Shown piece after piece: positions 19,991 to 26,835 of a DNA stretch of 64,000 nucleotides (positions are counted from its first letter, which is position 1; the number at the start of each line of letters is the position of its first letter). A program made the translations under genes and the position numbers. The notes below the pieces were generated by a model that made no database searches, was not told the origin of the DNA, and was given only the letters and a program-made list of their open reading frames with translations. The DNA comes from Microbacterium suwonense (GTDB lineage Bacteria; Actinomycetota; Actinomycetes; Actinomycetales; Microbacteriaceae), in the NCBI RefSeq assembly GCF_030296555.1, contig NZ_AP027728.1, positions 434,001-498,000 on the forward strand, in the 5' to 3' direction.

Positions 19991-20872
19991 ATGAGCGATG
20001 ACGGACTCGGCGATGCCGTGGAGCTGTTCGCCGGGCAGAGGCGGCGGCTGTTCGGGATCGCGTACCGGATGCTGGGAACGGTGTCGGATGCCGAGGACAT
20101 CGTGCAGGAGACCTGGATCCGCTGGCAGAGCACCGACCGCGATCGGGTGGCGGAACCTGCGGCCTTCCTCGCGACGATCGCCACGCGGCTGTCGATAAAC
20201 GTCCTCCAGTCGTCGCACACCCGCCGTGAGACCTACATCGGACCGTGGCTGCCCGAGCCAGTCAACACCGACGACGACCCCGCCCTCGGCGCCGAGCGGG
20301 CCGAAGCGCTGCAGTTCGCGATCCTGCTGACGCTCGAGAAGCTGACGCCGGCGGAGCGCGCGGCCTACATCCTGCGCGAGGCCTTCGACTACCCGTATCC
20401 GCGCATCGCCGAGGTGATCTCCACGACGGTGGTGAACGCGCGGCAGCTGGTCAGCAGGGCCCGCTCGCACCTTTCGTCGGCCCGCCGATCCGAGGTCGAG
20501 CCGAGGCATCAGCGCCGTCTTCTCGAGGCGTTCCTGACCGCCGCGCAGCAGGGCGATGCGCAGGCGCTGGAGCGGCTCTTCGCCGATGACGTCGTCAGCT
20601 ACACCGACGGCAACGGGGTCAAGCTCGCCGCACGGATCCCGGTCATCGGCCGGTCGCGGGTGGCGAAGTTCGTGGCGGCCTTCTCGCACCACTTCTGGGT
20701 CGGCAAGCAGATCGACTGGGTCCAAGTCAACGGTCAGCCCGCGGCCGCGCTGACCGAGAACGGAGTGGTCACCACCGTCGTCACCGCGACCACCTCTGAG
20801 GATGGCATCCGGCAGCTTCTCTGGGTGATGAGTCCCGACAAGCTCGGCCACGTGGCCGCGGTCACTGCATGA
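19991..20872 (+). CDS. sigJ: ECF41-group RNA polymerase sigma factor (SigJ type) with SnoaL-like C-terminal domain
   Basis: 293 residues from ATG 19991 (AGGGAG about 9 bases upstream); starts at 19967 and 19973 are possible. Sigma region 2 (LFGIAYRMLGTVSDAEDIVQE) and region 4 (LTPAERAAYILREAFDYPYPRI) are followed by the ECF41 marks WLPEP in the linker and a SnoaL-like domain with DGNGVK and SPDKL (family consensus DGGGK and NPDKL). In this group the fused domain regulates sigma activity in place of a separate anti-sigma factor. The stop overlaps the next reading frame as ATGA. Confidence 0.92.
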   Translation: MSDDGLGDAVELFAGQRRRLFGIAYRMLGTVSDAEDIVQETWIRWQSTDRDRVAEPAAFLATIATRLSINVLQSSHTRRETYIGPWLPEPVNTDDDPALGAERAEALQFAILLTLEKLTPAERAAYILREAFDYPYPRIAEVISTTVVNARQLVSRARSHLSSARRSEVEPRHQRRLLEAFLTAAQQGDAQALERLFADDVVSYTDGNGVKLAARIPVIGRSRVAKFVAAFSHHFWVGKQIDWVQVNGQPAAALTENGVVTTVVTATTSEDGIRQLLWVMSPDKLGHVAAVTA

Positions 20873-21269
20873 GGGCCAGGTGGCGCCAGCCTCGGACGGC
20901 ACCAACGCGGCAGCCGGATGCCGAGCGGAGGATCGTGGAGAGGCTCATTGCGGCGCTGTCATCGTCGTTCCCGGGGAGAGCGGCACGGTGATCGGCCCGG
21001 ATGCGGTGCTGATCGTCGACGATGGCGGGCACGGTCCCGTCACGCCGACACGGATGCAGGGACGGGCCCGGGTCATCGGCGGTCTCCGCGAGCTGATGGC
21101 GGCGGGGACCACGCCGACGCTCGCGTCGATCAACGGATCGCACGGCATCACGCTCGCCCGAGACGGCAGAGTCGTCGGAGTGATCACCGTGCAGGTCGGC
21201 GGCGGGATGCTGTCGACGATCTGGGTCGTCAGCAACCCGGAGAAGCTGCGCCATTGGAATGCCGGGTGA
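20869..21269 (+). CDS. Stand-alone ECF41-type SnoaL-like regulatory domain (frameshifted in this sequence)
   Basis: Begins ATG 20869, overlapping the sigma factor stop, and reads MRARWRQPRTAPTRQPDAER then IVERLIAALSSSFPG, where the frame breaks at the GGGG run 20973-20976. One added G joins it to ESGTVIGPDAVLIVDDGG and finally TIWVVSNPEKLRHW, giving 133 residues. The protein repeats the C-terminal marks of ECF41 factors (DDGGH for DGGGK, NPEKL for NPDKL) without any sigma region 2 or 4. It may be a regulator acting in trans on the upstream sigma factor, or the tail of a decayed second sigma gene. A 15-bp direct repeat (GGAATGCCGGGTGAC) follows around its stop. Confidence 0.6.
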
Positions 21270-21304
21270 CAGCGTCCTGGGCGGAATGCCGGGTGACGGC
21301 GCCC

Positions 21305-22090
21305 TCAGTCGGCGGGCATGATCTTCCCGATCGGCTCGCGCTTCTCCGCCTGGAACCGATCCTCGGTGCGCCCGCGTGCCCAGTATCCGGACAGCGAGAC
21401 CTGTGAGCGCTCGAGACCGCGTTCGTCGAAGAACACGCGCCGCAGCGCCTTCATCGACTCCCGCTCGCCGTGAGCGAAGACATCCACCCGCCCGTCGCGC
21501 CAGGAGAGGGCACGCACGGCCTCGGCGAGGAAGTCCGTGCCGTGGGCGTCGTCCACGAGCCAGCGCACCTCGATTCCGGCAGGGGCAGTGAGCTCGAGGA
21601 TCGCATCCTCGGTGTCGACTTCGATGAGCACCACGCCGACGGCATCCGTCGGCAGCGCCTCCACACCCGCGGCGATGGCCGGCACCGCCGACAGGTCGCC
21701 CGTGAACAGGTACCAGTCGGCCTCCGGATCCGGCCGGTACCCGCCGCCGGGCCCCATCAGGCTCAACGTCTCGCCGGGCGCGGCCGTCGCAGCCCACGGC
21801 GCCGCGAGTCCCTCGTCGCCGTGCACGACGAAGTCGATGTCGAGGGTACGTGACTCCGCATCCACCCGACGCACCGTGTACGTCCGTGTCACGGGGTGCG
21901 ATTCCGGCGGCGGTGTCGTGAACTTCAGCTTGACGTACTTGTCCGTCTCCGGTCGATCCTCGAAGCTCGAGAATCCCGGACCACCGAACCGCACCCGCAC
22001 CAGCTGCGGACTCAACCACTCGGTGGAGATGACCACGAGTTCGACGGAGGGACGAGGGGTGCGAGGTGAAGTGCGAGAAGAGAGGGCCAT
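21305..22090 (-). CDS. Siderophore-interacting protein (FAD-binding ferric reductase type)
   Basis: 261 residues from ATG 22090. The FAD-binding region contains HPVTRTYTVRRVDAESRTLDI (RTYTVR motif) and DFVVHGDEGLAAPWA; the C-terminal SIP domain has WYLFTGDLSAVPAIAAGVE and FAHGERESMKALRRVFF. These enzymes reduce ferric siderophores with NAD(P)H to release iron. An in-frame ATG at 22108 is an alternative start. The gene is alone on this strand and faces the Asp23 operon head to head. Confidence 0.92.
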   Translation of the reverse strand: MALSSRTSPRTPRPSVELVVISTEWLSPQLVRVRFGGPGFSSFEDRPETDKYVKLKFTTPPPESHPVTRTYTVRRVDAESRTLDIDFVVHGDEGLAAPWAATAAPGETLSLMGPGGGYRPDPEADWYLFTGDLSAVPAIAAGVEALPTDAVGVVLIEVDTEDAILELTAPAGIEVRWLVDDAHGTDFLAEAVRALSWRDGRVDVFAHGERESMKALRRVFFDERGLERSQVSLSGYWARGRTEDRFQAEKREPIGKIMPAD

Positions 22091-22242
22091 CTCACCCACA
22101 GTACCCATCGCAGGATGGAACGGGGCCGGAGCGCTTTGTGACGTTTCGGCTCCGGAGCGCGTCTCATAGACAGAGCGCTCTTCTTCGCTCGGGGAGAAGC
22201 ACAGTCGTCCGGATCGTGCTGGGGAATGTGGAGGTGGGTCCG

Positions 22243-22755
22243 ATGGCCACGAATGAGACGAATACGACCACCGGTGCCGGCGAGAAGGCGCCCGCAACGC
22301 AGGCGGCTGCGCCGGCCACGCCCTCGCGCGTGGACCGCGCTCCTTCCGGATCGCGACCCGACGGCACGAGCGGCTCGTCTGCAGGACGCACGATGATCGC
22401 CGAGGGAGTGGTCTCCAAGATCGCGGGCATCGCCGCACGCGAGGTCGCGGGGGTCTACGCCCTCGGCGGTGGAGGCGCGAGGGCGCTGGGCGCCATCCGC
22501 GACGCGATGAACGCCACCGACCTCACCCAGGGTGTGAAGGTCGAGGTCGGCGAGACCCAGGCCGCGGCGGACCTCACGATCGTGGTGGAGTACCCGTCGC
22601 CGATCCAGGACGTCGCCGAGAACGTCCGTGCGGCTGTCACCGACGCGATCACACGACTGGTGGGTCTGGAGGTCGTCGAGGTCAACGTCGACGTGAACGA
22701 CGTGCATCTGCTCGATGACGGCTCCGACGGCGACGCCGAGCCCCGGGTCTCATGA
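22243..22755 (+). CDS. Asp23/Gls24 family envelope stress protein
   Basis: 170 residues. A disordered, Ala/Thr-rich N-terminus of about 50 residues precedes the Asp23 core: IAEGVVSKIAGIAAREVAGVY, TQGVKVEVGETQAAADLTIVV, NVRAAVTDAITRLVGLEVV and EVNVDVNDVHL. ATG 22243 has GGAGG upstream. Gls24/Asp23 proteins sit at the membrane through an AmaP partner and respond to cell envelope stress in Gram-positives. First gene of a five-gene operon in which each start overlaps the previous stop. Confidence 0.92.
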   Translation: MATNETNTTTGAGEKAPATQAAAPATPSRVDRAPSGSRPDGTSGSSAGRTMIAEGVVSKIAGIAAREVAGVYALGGGGARALGAIRDAMNATDLTQGVKVEVGETQAAADLTIVVEYPSPIQDVAENVRAAVTDAITRLVGLEVVEVNVDVNDVHLLDDGSDGDAEPRVS

Positions 22756-22943
22756 GCGCCACGCTCGCCGGGGCACTCACCGGCGCGGTGCTGGCATTCG
22801 CGGCGCTGATCTTCGGATTCTGGGGCTTCCTGCTCGTCGCGGCGCTGATGCTGCTCGGCGCCCTCGCCGGCAGGGTGGCATCGGGCCGGCTGGATCTGCG
22901 CGCCCTGGCGGCGGTGTTCACCGGCCGACGCACCTCGTCATGA
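22752..22943 (+). CDS. DUF2273 small membrane protein
   Basis: 63 residues with two hydrophobic helices (LAGALTGAVLAFAALIFGFW and LLVAALMLLGALAGRVA) and a short basic tail. DUF2273 proteins occur next to Asp23 and AmaP genes and are thought to help anchor the complex in the membrane. ATG overlaps the stop of the first gene as ATGA, and its own stop overlaps the third gene the same way. Confidence 0.85.
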   Translation: MSATLAGALTGAVLAFAALIFGFWGFLLVAALMLLGALAGRVASGRLDLRALAAVFTGRRTSS

Positions 22944-23326
22944 GCACGACGGCCGCCGGAATCCCGGCAGGCATGCACCCCGGCGCCGGCACCAGAATCC
23001 GCGGAGCGGTGCGTGTGCGGGAGGGAGTGCTCGAGAAGGTCATCCTCGCCAAGGCTGCGGTCAGGGTCGGCGTCCCGCGCGGCGACGTGGACGTCGAGGT
23101 GGCCGAATGGGCCGGTGGCGTCGCCGTGCGGATCGCGACGAAGCTGCCGATCCCCGACCTGGACGACACCGAAGCGATCCGCTCGCAGGATCCGATCCTG
23201 GAACGGATGCGGCAGCTGCAGTCGGACCTCGCCGACGATCTGGCACGACTGACCGGGCGCAGCATCCGCCGGGTGTCCTTCACGATCACCGGAGCGATCA
23301 TTCCGGAACGGAGGCGGGTGAGATGA
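22940..23326 (+). CDS. Second Asp23/Gls24-like protein
   Basis: 128 residues. The pattern GTRIRGAVRVREGVLEKVILA then DVDVEVAEWAGGVAVRIATKL and RLTGRSIRRVSFTITGAI is a divergent Asp23-type fold, shorter than the first copy and without the disordered leader. It lacks membrane segments, so it probably joins the membrane complex through its operon partners. Overlaps both neighbours by 4 bases. Confidence 0.75.
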   Translation: MSTTAAGIPAGMHPGAGTRIRGAVRVREGVLEKVILAKAAVRVGVPRGDVDVEVAEWAGGVAVRIATKLPIPDLDDTEAIRSQDPILERMRQLQSDLADDLARLTGRSIRRVSFTITGAIIPERRRVR

Positions 23327-23910
23327 TGGCCAGTCCCGTGCTCACTCGGGTGGTGCGTCGTGAGACGCATTCGCCGCGCACGGTGATGACCGTGATCGTC
23401 GTCGTCCTGATCGCGCTGAGCGCGGTGTACGCGGGGATCGAGATCGTGCTGCACCTGCTCGGAGCGGAGCCGCTGCTGGTCGCACCGGGTGCGGCGCTGA
23501 CCTGGCTCATCGCCCTGCCCGCAGCACAGCCGCAGCCCGCCGTCATCGCCGGCGGATCGGCTGTGGCGGTGATCGGCGTGATCCTCGTCTGGCTCGCTCT
23601 GAGCCCCGGGCGCCGCCCGAAGCATGCGCTCGCCGTCTCACCTCACGCGGTCGTCGTCGACAACGGCGTGATCGCCTCGGCGGTCGCCGAGCGGGTGCGC
23701 CGAGAGCTGGACCTGTCCCGCGGAGCGGTCGTCGTCGGCATCGGTCATCGCGGCGCCGACGTGACCGTCCGTCCCGAGCCGGGCCAGATCATCGAGAAGA
23801 GCCGGGTGCGGTCCGTGGCACAGGCCGAGCTCGCCGACTACCGGGTCGTTCCCGCCCTGCGGGTGCGCGCACGCGTTCTGCGTGCGCTCGATGCAGAGGA
23901 GGCGACATGA
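23323..23910 (+). CDS. DUF6286-like membrane protein of the Asp23 operon
   Basis: 195 residues. Two transmembrane segments (TVMTVIVVVLIALSAVYAGI and AVIAGGSAVAVIGVILVWLA) are followed by a cytoplasmic-type domain of about 100 residues with HAVVVDNGVIASAVAERVRRE and GAVVVGIGHRGADVTVRPEP. This pattern fits the DUF6286 proteins of actinobacterial Asp23 loci. ATG 23323 and 23326 are adjacent; the first overlaps the previous stop. Confidence 0.75.
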   Translation: MMASPVLTRVVRRETHSPRTVMTVIVVVLIALSAVYAGIEIVLHLLGAEPLLVAPGAALTWLIALPAAQPQPAVIAGGSAVAVIGVILVWLALSPGRRPKHALAVSPHAVVVDNGVIASAVAERVRRELDLSRGAVVVGIGHRGADVTVRPEPGQIIEKSRVRSVAQAELADYRVVPALRVRARVLRALDAEEAT

Positions 23911-24524
23911 ACGCCACCAACCGTGCGGTGAACCGGACGCTGCTCCTCGTCACCGGCCTGCTCCTCGTCGCCGCCGGCGCCACGGCCGTGACAGCCTCGG
24001 CCTGGCCCGTCGTGGGCGAGAGCTGGAGCGCCGGCCTGGCCGCCGCGGTGACCTGGATGCAGGATGCCGAGGGGCTGACACGGATATCGGATGCCACGAC
24101 GCTGAGCGCCTTCACCATCGGGCTGCTGGCGCTGCTGCTGATCACCGTCGTGATCGGCCTCGCCGTGATCTCGAAGCTCGGCGGCGGGCGGAGCAGCACC
24201 GTGGTGCGCAGCGAGCCGGGCGAAGACGCGCAGGGTTCGGTGACGATCCGGCAGGGGTTCGCCGCGGATGCGATCACCCAGTCGCTCACCGGGCACAGCG
24301 AGATCCTCGCATCCCGGGTGAGCGCGCACAGGGTGCGCGGCACGGATGTGCTGCACGTGAGCGTCACGCCGCGAAAGAACACGTCCCCGGTGGAGGTGGC
24401 GGCGACGGTGACCCGGCTGGTGGACAACCTCGCGACCCTGACCGGGCGGGAGACGCCGACGTACGTGTCGGTGCATTCCGGCATCCGTTCGCGACTCGCC
24501 GCCGATCGGCCTCGAGTGAGATGA
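23907..24524 (+). CDS. AmaP-like alkaline shock membrane anchor protein
   Basis: 205 residues. Two N-terminal transmembrane helices (LLLVTGLLLVAAGATAVTAS and FTIGLLALLLITVVIGLAVI) flank an extracytoplasmic loop, and a soluble C-terminal domain follows (VTIRQGFAADAITQSLTGHS, LHVSVTPRKNTSPVEVAATV). AmaP anchors Asp23 to the membrane in staphylococci; the same role is inferred here. Last gene of the operon; ATG overlaps the previous stop. Confidence 0.78.
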   Translation: MNATNRAVNRTLLLVTGLLLVAAGATAVTASAWPVVGESWSAGLAAAVTWMQDAEGLTRISDATTLSAFTIGLLALLLITVVIGLAVISKLGGGRSSTVVRSEPGEDAQGSVTIRQGFAADAITQSLTGHSEILASRVSAHRVRGTDVLHVSVTPRKNTSPVEVAATVTRLVDNLATLTGRETPTYVSVHSGIRSRLAADRPRVR

Positions 24525-24605
24525 CCCGGTACCCGTCCGACCCCGAGGCGAACGCGACGCGTGTAAAGCGGAGCACATCAGTGACATCACGGAAGGAACG
24601 CTCTC

Positions 24606-24665
24606 ATGGACTCTTTCGACTCTCTGCTTCTCGACCTCACCACCGGAGGCAGGACGAAGAAGTGA
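24606..24665 (+). CDS. Possible 19-residue peptide with a strong ribosome binding site
   Basis: GGAAGGA at 24591-24597 stands 8 bases before ATG 24606, and the frame MDSFDSLLLDLTTGGRTKK stops at 24665. The surrounding 265-base spacer has no other clear gene and is less GC-rich than its neighbours. The leucine/aspartate-rich helix-like peptide and the site quality are suggestive only; it could also be the leader of the next gene or chance. Confidence 0.25.
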   Translation: MDSFDSLLLDLTTGGRTKK

Positions 24666-24789
24666 CGAATCCTCATGATGATCCGGGCGCTCGGAGCATC
24701 GGGGGATCAGGAGGATCCACAGCCGGGCATGACACAGTGGAGGCGTGCTCCGCCTCGGTGATGGCATGTCGAACCGGAGGAGGACGTCC

Positions 24790-25197
24790 ATGCCCGCTTG
24801 GTGGGAACAGCTGCTGCACATCACGATCGGACGGGTCAGCCGTCACGACCACCTCCCCGATCTGCGGCGCCTCTCCACGCAGCCCGTCGCGCTGGAGCGC
24901 ACTCACTATCTGGTCAACGACCGGGAACGTCACGCTCAAGGTCATCGCGCCTATGTCCTGCGCACCGAACGGGGCGCTCGGCGGGATGCCGCCGACGTGG
25001 CCGTCTCCTCGAACGGTCGTGGCGTCGGCTATCTGCCCGCCCAGGCGGCGAGCACCGTGGGGCCGCTGCTGGATTGCATCGGCGGCACGGCCGTGGTCAA
25101 CGGTGCCGGGACGAGGGCGGGCAGCATCCGGCTCTGGGTGGATCTGCCCACGCCGGAGGCGCTTCACGAGTTCGTGCGCACCGCCGCCGCGCAGTGA
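24790..25197 (+). CDS. Small HIRAN-like protein
   Basis: 135 residues from ATG 24790 after GGAGGAGG. The middle reads PVALERTHYLVNDRERHAQG, then DAADVAVSSNGRGVGYLP; the DAxDVAVxxNGxxVGYLP pattern is like that of HIRAN domains, which bind single-stranded DNA ends in helicase-nuclease proteins. Here the domain would stand alone, with an aromatic N-terminus (MPAWWEQLLHITIG). The assignment is by pattern only and could be wrong. A 2-gene link with the Asp23 operon is not evident. Confidence 0.45.
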   Translation: MPAWWEQLLHITIGRVSRHDHLPDLRRLSTQPVALERTHYLVNDRERHAQGHRAYVLRTERGARRDAADVAVSSNGRGVGYLPAQAASTVGPLLDCIGGTAVVNGAGTRAGSIRLWVDLPTPEALHEFVRTAAAQ

Positions 25198-25239
25198 ACG
25201 ACGATCCGGTCGCCGTGCGCTCGCCGCCGTGAATCGGAT

Positions 25240-25934
25240 TCACCGCTCCCACAGCGTCCCGCCGCGCGCCCGCGCGACCACGATCCCGCGCTGCGACGCC
25301 TCGAACCTCTCCAGCATCGCGCGCAGCTCACCGGCATCCACATCCGCGCCGAACGCCTCCGCGCCGGGCTCGAGCATGATCCCGGATGCCAGAGGACCGG
25401 CGATCACCGGGTCGAAGCCCATATCGTCCACCAGGCGGGAGACGGCAGCCAGATCTCCCGCCGCGTCGCCGGCGATGGCGATCGCCTTGCGGCCCGGTGC
25501 TCCTGCCGGCTTCGCCTCGTCCTCGAGATCCTGATACCCCATATGCCCGAGCGCCTTCACGACGCGGGCACCGTGCAGGAACTCCTGCACCAGTTCGCTC
25601 GTGGAGGTGCGTGGGTCGTTCAGATCGGGGCGGATGCCGTCGGCGCCCCACCAGTAGTTCATGGCGTCGATCACCAGCATCCCCCGCAGTCGCTGTGCAG
25701 GCAGCGTCCGGTAACTGCCCAGGGGAGCGCCAGCACCACGGCATCCGCCTCATCGATCACCGCGTCGATCGATGAGGCGGTCGCACCGATCGCCGCCATC
25801 GCCCGGGCGATCGGCTCGGGCGCCCCGGAGCGCGCGACGAGCACCCGGTATCCTGCGGATGCGGCGAGTGTCGCCAGCACCGTGCCCAGCCGCCCCGCGC
25901 CGATGATCCCGAGGGTGCGGATGGGTGCGTCCAT
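25240..25934 (-). CDS. NADPH-dependent F420 reductase-like NAD(P)-binding protein (frameshifted in this sequence)
   Basis: The 5' part reads [20 protein letters not shown] and [14 protein letters not shown], then the frame breaks near 25707-25710; one added base gives [20 protein letters not shown] and [16 protein letters not shown]. The whole is 231 residues. The GxGxxG start, LPW and the DAMNYWWG segment match the NADP oxidoreductase coenzyme F420-dependent family. Whether the partner is F420 or only NAD(P)H cannot be told. Start ATG 25934. Confidence 0.75.
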
Positions 25935-26035
25935 GCCGCAATCGTATGCGCGGTGCGCGGTGCGCGGGCCGATCCGCGGCGGGCCGACGCGCCAGCACCG
26001 ATCGGATCAGAGCTGGTCGGATCAGTGCTCCCGGA

Positions 26036-26296
26036 TCAGTGCTCCCGGAGCATCGTGATCAGCTCGTCCTTGCGCTTGCCCGAGTACCCCTCGATGCCGA
26101 GCTCCTTCGCCCGCTGCCGCAGCTCTTCGACGGTGCGGTCCTCGTAGTCCTCCGACTCGCCCCCTCGGCGTCCGACCGATGAGCGGCCGTCGCGGGCGGC
26201 GGCGTTCGAGATGCGTGCGGCCTTCTCCTTCGACGCACCATCGTCACGGAGCTTCTCGTACAGCTCCTCGTCCTTGAGTTCCGGCTGGTTCGGCAC
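26036..26296 (-). CDS. Small Rho_N/SAP-type DNA-binding protein
   Basis: 86 residues from GTG 26296 (GAGGAGG upstream). A basic, charged N-terminal half (ELKDEELYEKLRDDGASKEK, AARISNAAARDG) is followed by a C-terminal helix-extended loop-helix (TVEELRQRAKELGIEGYSGK, then KDELITMLREH), the pattern of the Rho termination factor N-terminal/SAP domain. Likely a small nucleic-acid-binding protein of the DUF7218 kind found widely in actinobacteria. The stop region carries a 15-bp tandem duplication (CGGATCAGTGCTCCC, 26018-26047). Confidence 0.8.
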   Translation of the reverse strand: MPNQPELKDEELYEKLRDDGASKEKAARISNAAARDGRSSVGRRGGESEDYEDRTVEELRQRAKELGIEGYSGKRKDELITMLREH

Positions 26297-26409
26297 GGCT
26301 GCCTCCTCGAATCGTGGTCTGCCGCGATCAGCGACGCCCACGAAGCTACCCATCGATGCCGGCGCGCCCCACCCTCTTGACAGCGGCCCTCGGTCGACCT
26401 AGCCGCGGC

Positions 26410-26835
26410 TTACGTCCACGATGTCTCCGCGACCCGCGGTGGATGCTCGCCGGCGTCGTACACGCGCACCCAGGTCGCCTCGACGGCCACGACGACGAAG
26501 CCGTCGTCGAACACCCGCGAGTTCGGGAACCGCTCGCTGTACACCTCGCCCAGGCGCCAGCGCTCCTCATCTCTGGTGACATGTGCGCGCCCCTCCAGCT
26601 GCACGGTCACGTCCGCTCCGGTCACGGCAACGGCCACCGCCGGACGACGTGCGATGTTCGTCACCTTGCGTGACTGGGAGGTCGCATCGAAGATCAGCAT
26701 GCCGTCATCCGTCGCGGTCAGGCCCACATAGGCGGCCTGGGGCTCGGCATCCGATCCCACGGTGGCCACCACGCCCGCTCCGCACGTGCGGATGAAGCGC
26801 GCGACGGCGGATCGGTCTGCAGGGTCGATGCTCAT
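26410..26835 (-). CDS. Pyridoxamine 5'-phosphate oxidase family (FMN-binding split-barrel) protein
   Basis: 141 residues. VARFIRTCGAGVVATVGSDA, then PQAAYVGLTATDDGMLIFDA and SRKVTNIARRPAVAVAVTG match the FMN- or F420-binding split barrel shared by PNPOx-like proteins. A catalytic role cannot be assigned. Its ATG overlaps the stop of the MMPL gene as ATGA, so it is probably translated with the exporter. Confidence 0.8.
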   Translation of the reverse strand: MSIDPADRSAVARFIRTCGAGVVATVGSDAEPQAAYVGLTATDDGMLIFDATSQSRKVTNIARRPAVAVAVTGADVTVQLEGRAHVTRDEERWRLGEVYSERFPNSRVFDDGFVVVAVEATWVRVYDAGEHPPRVAETSWT

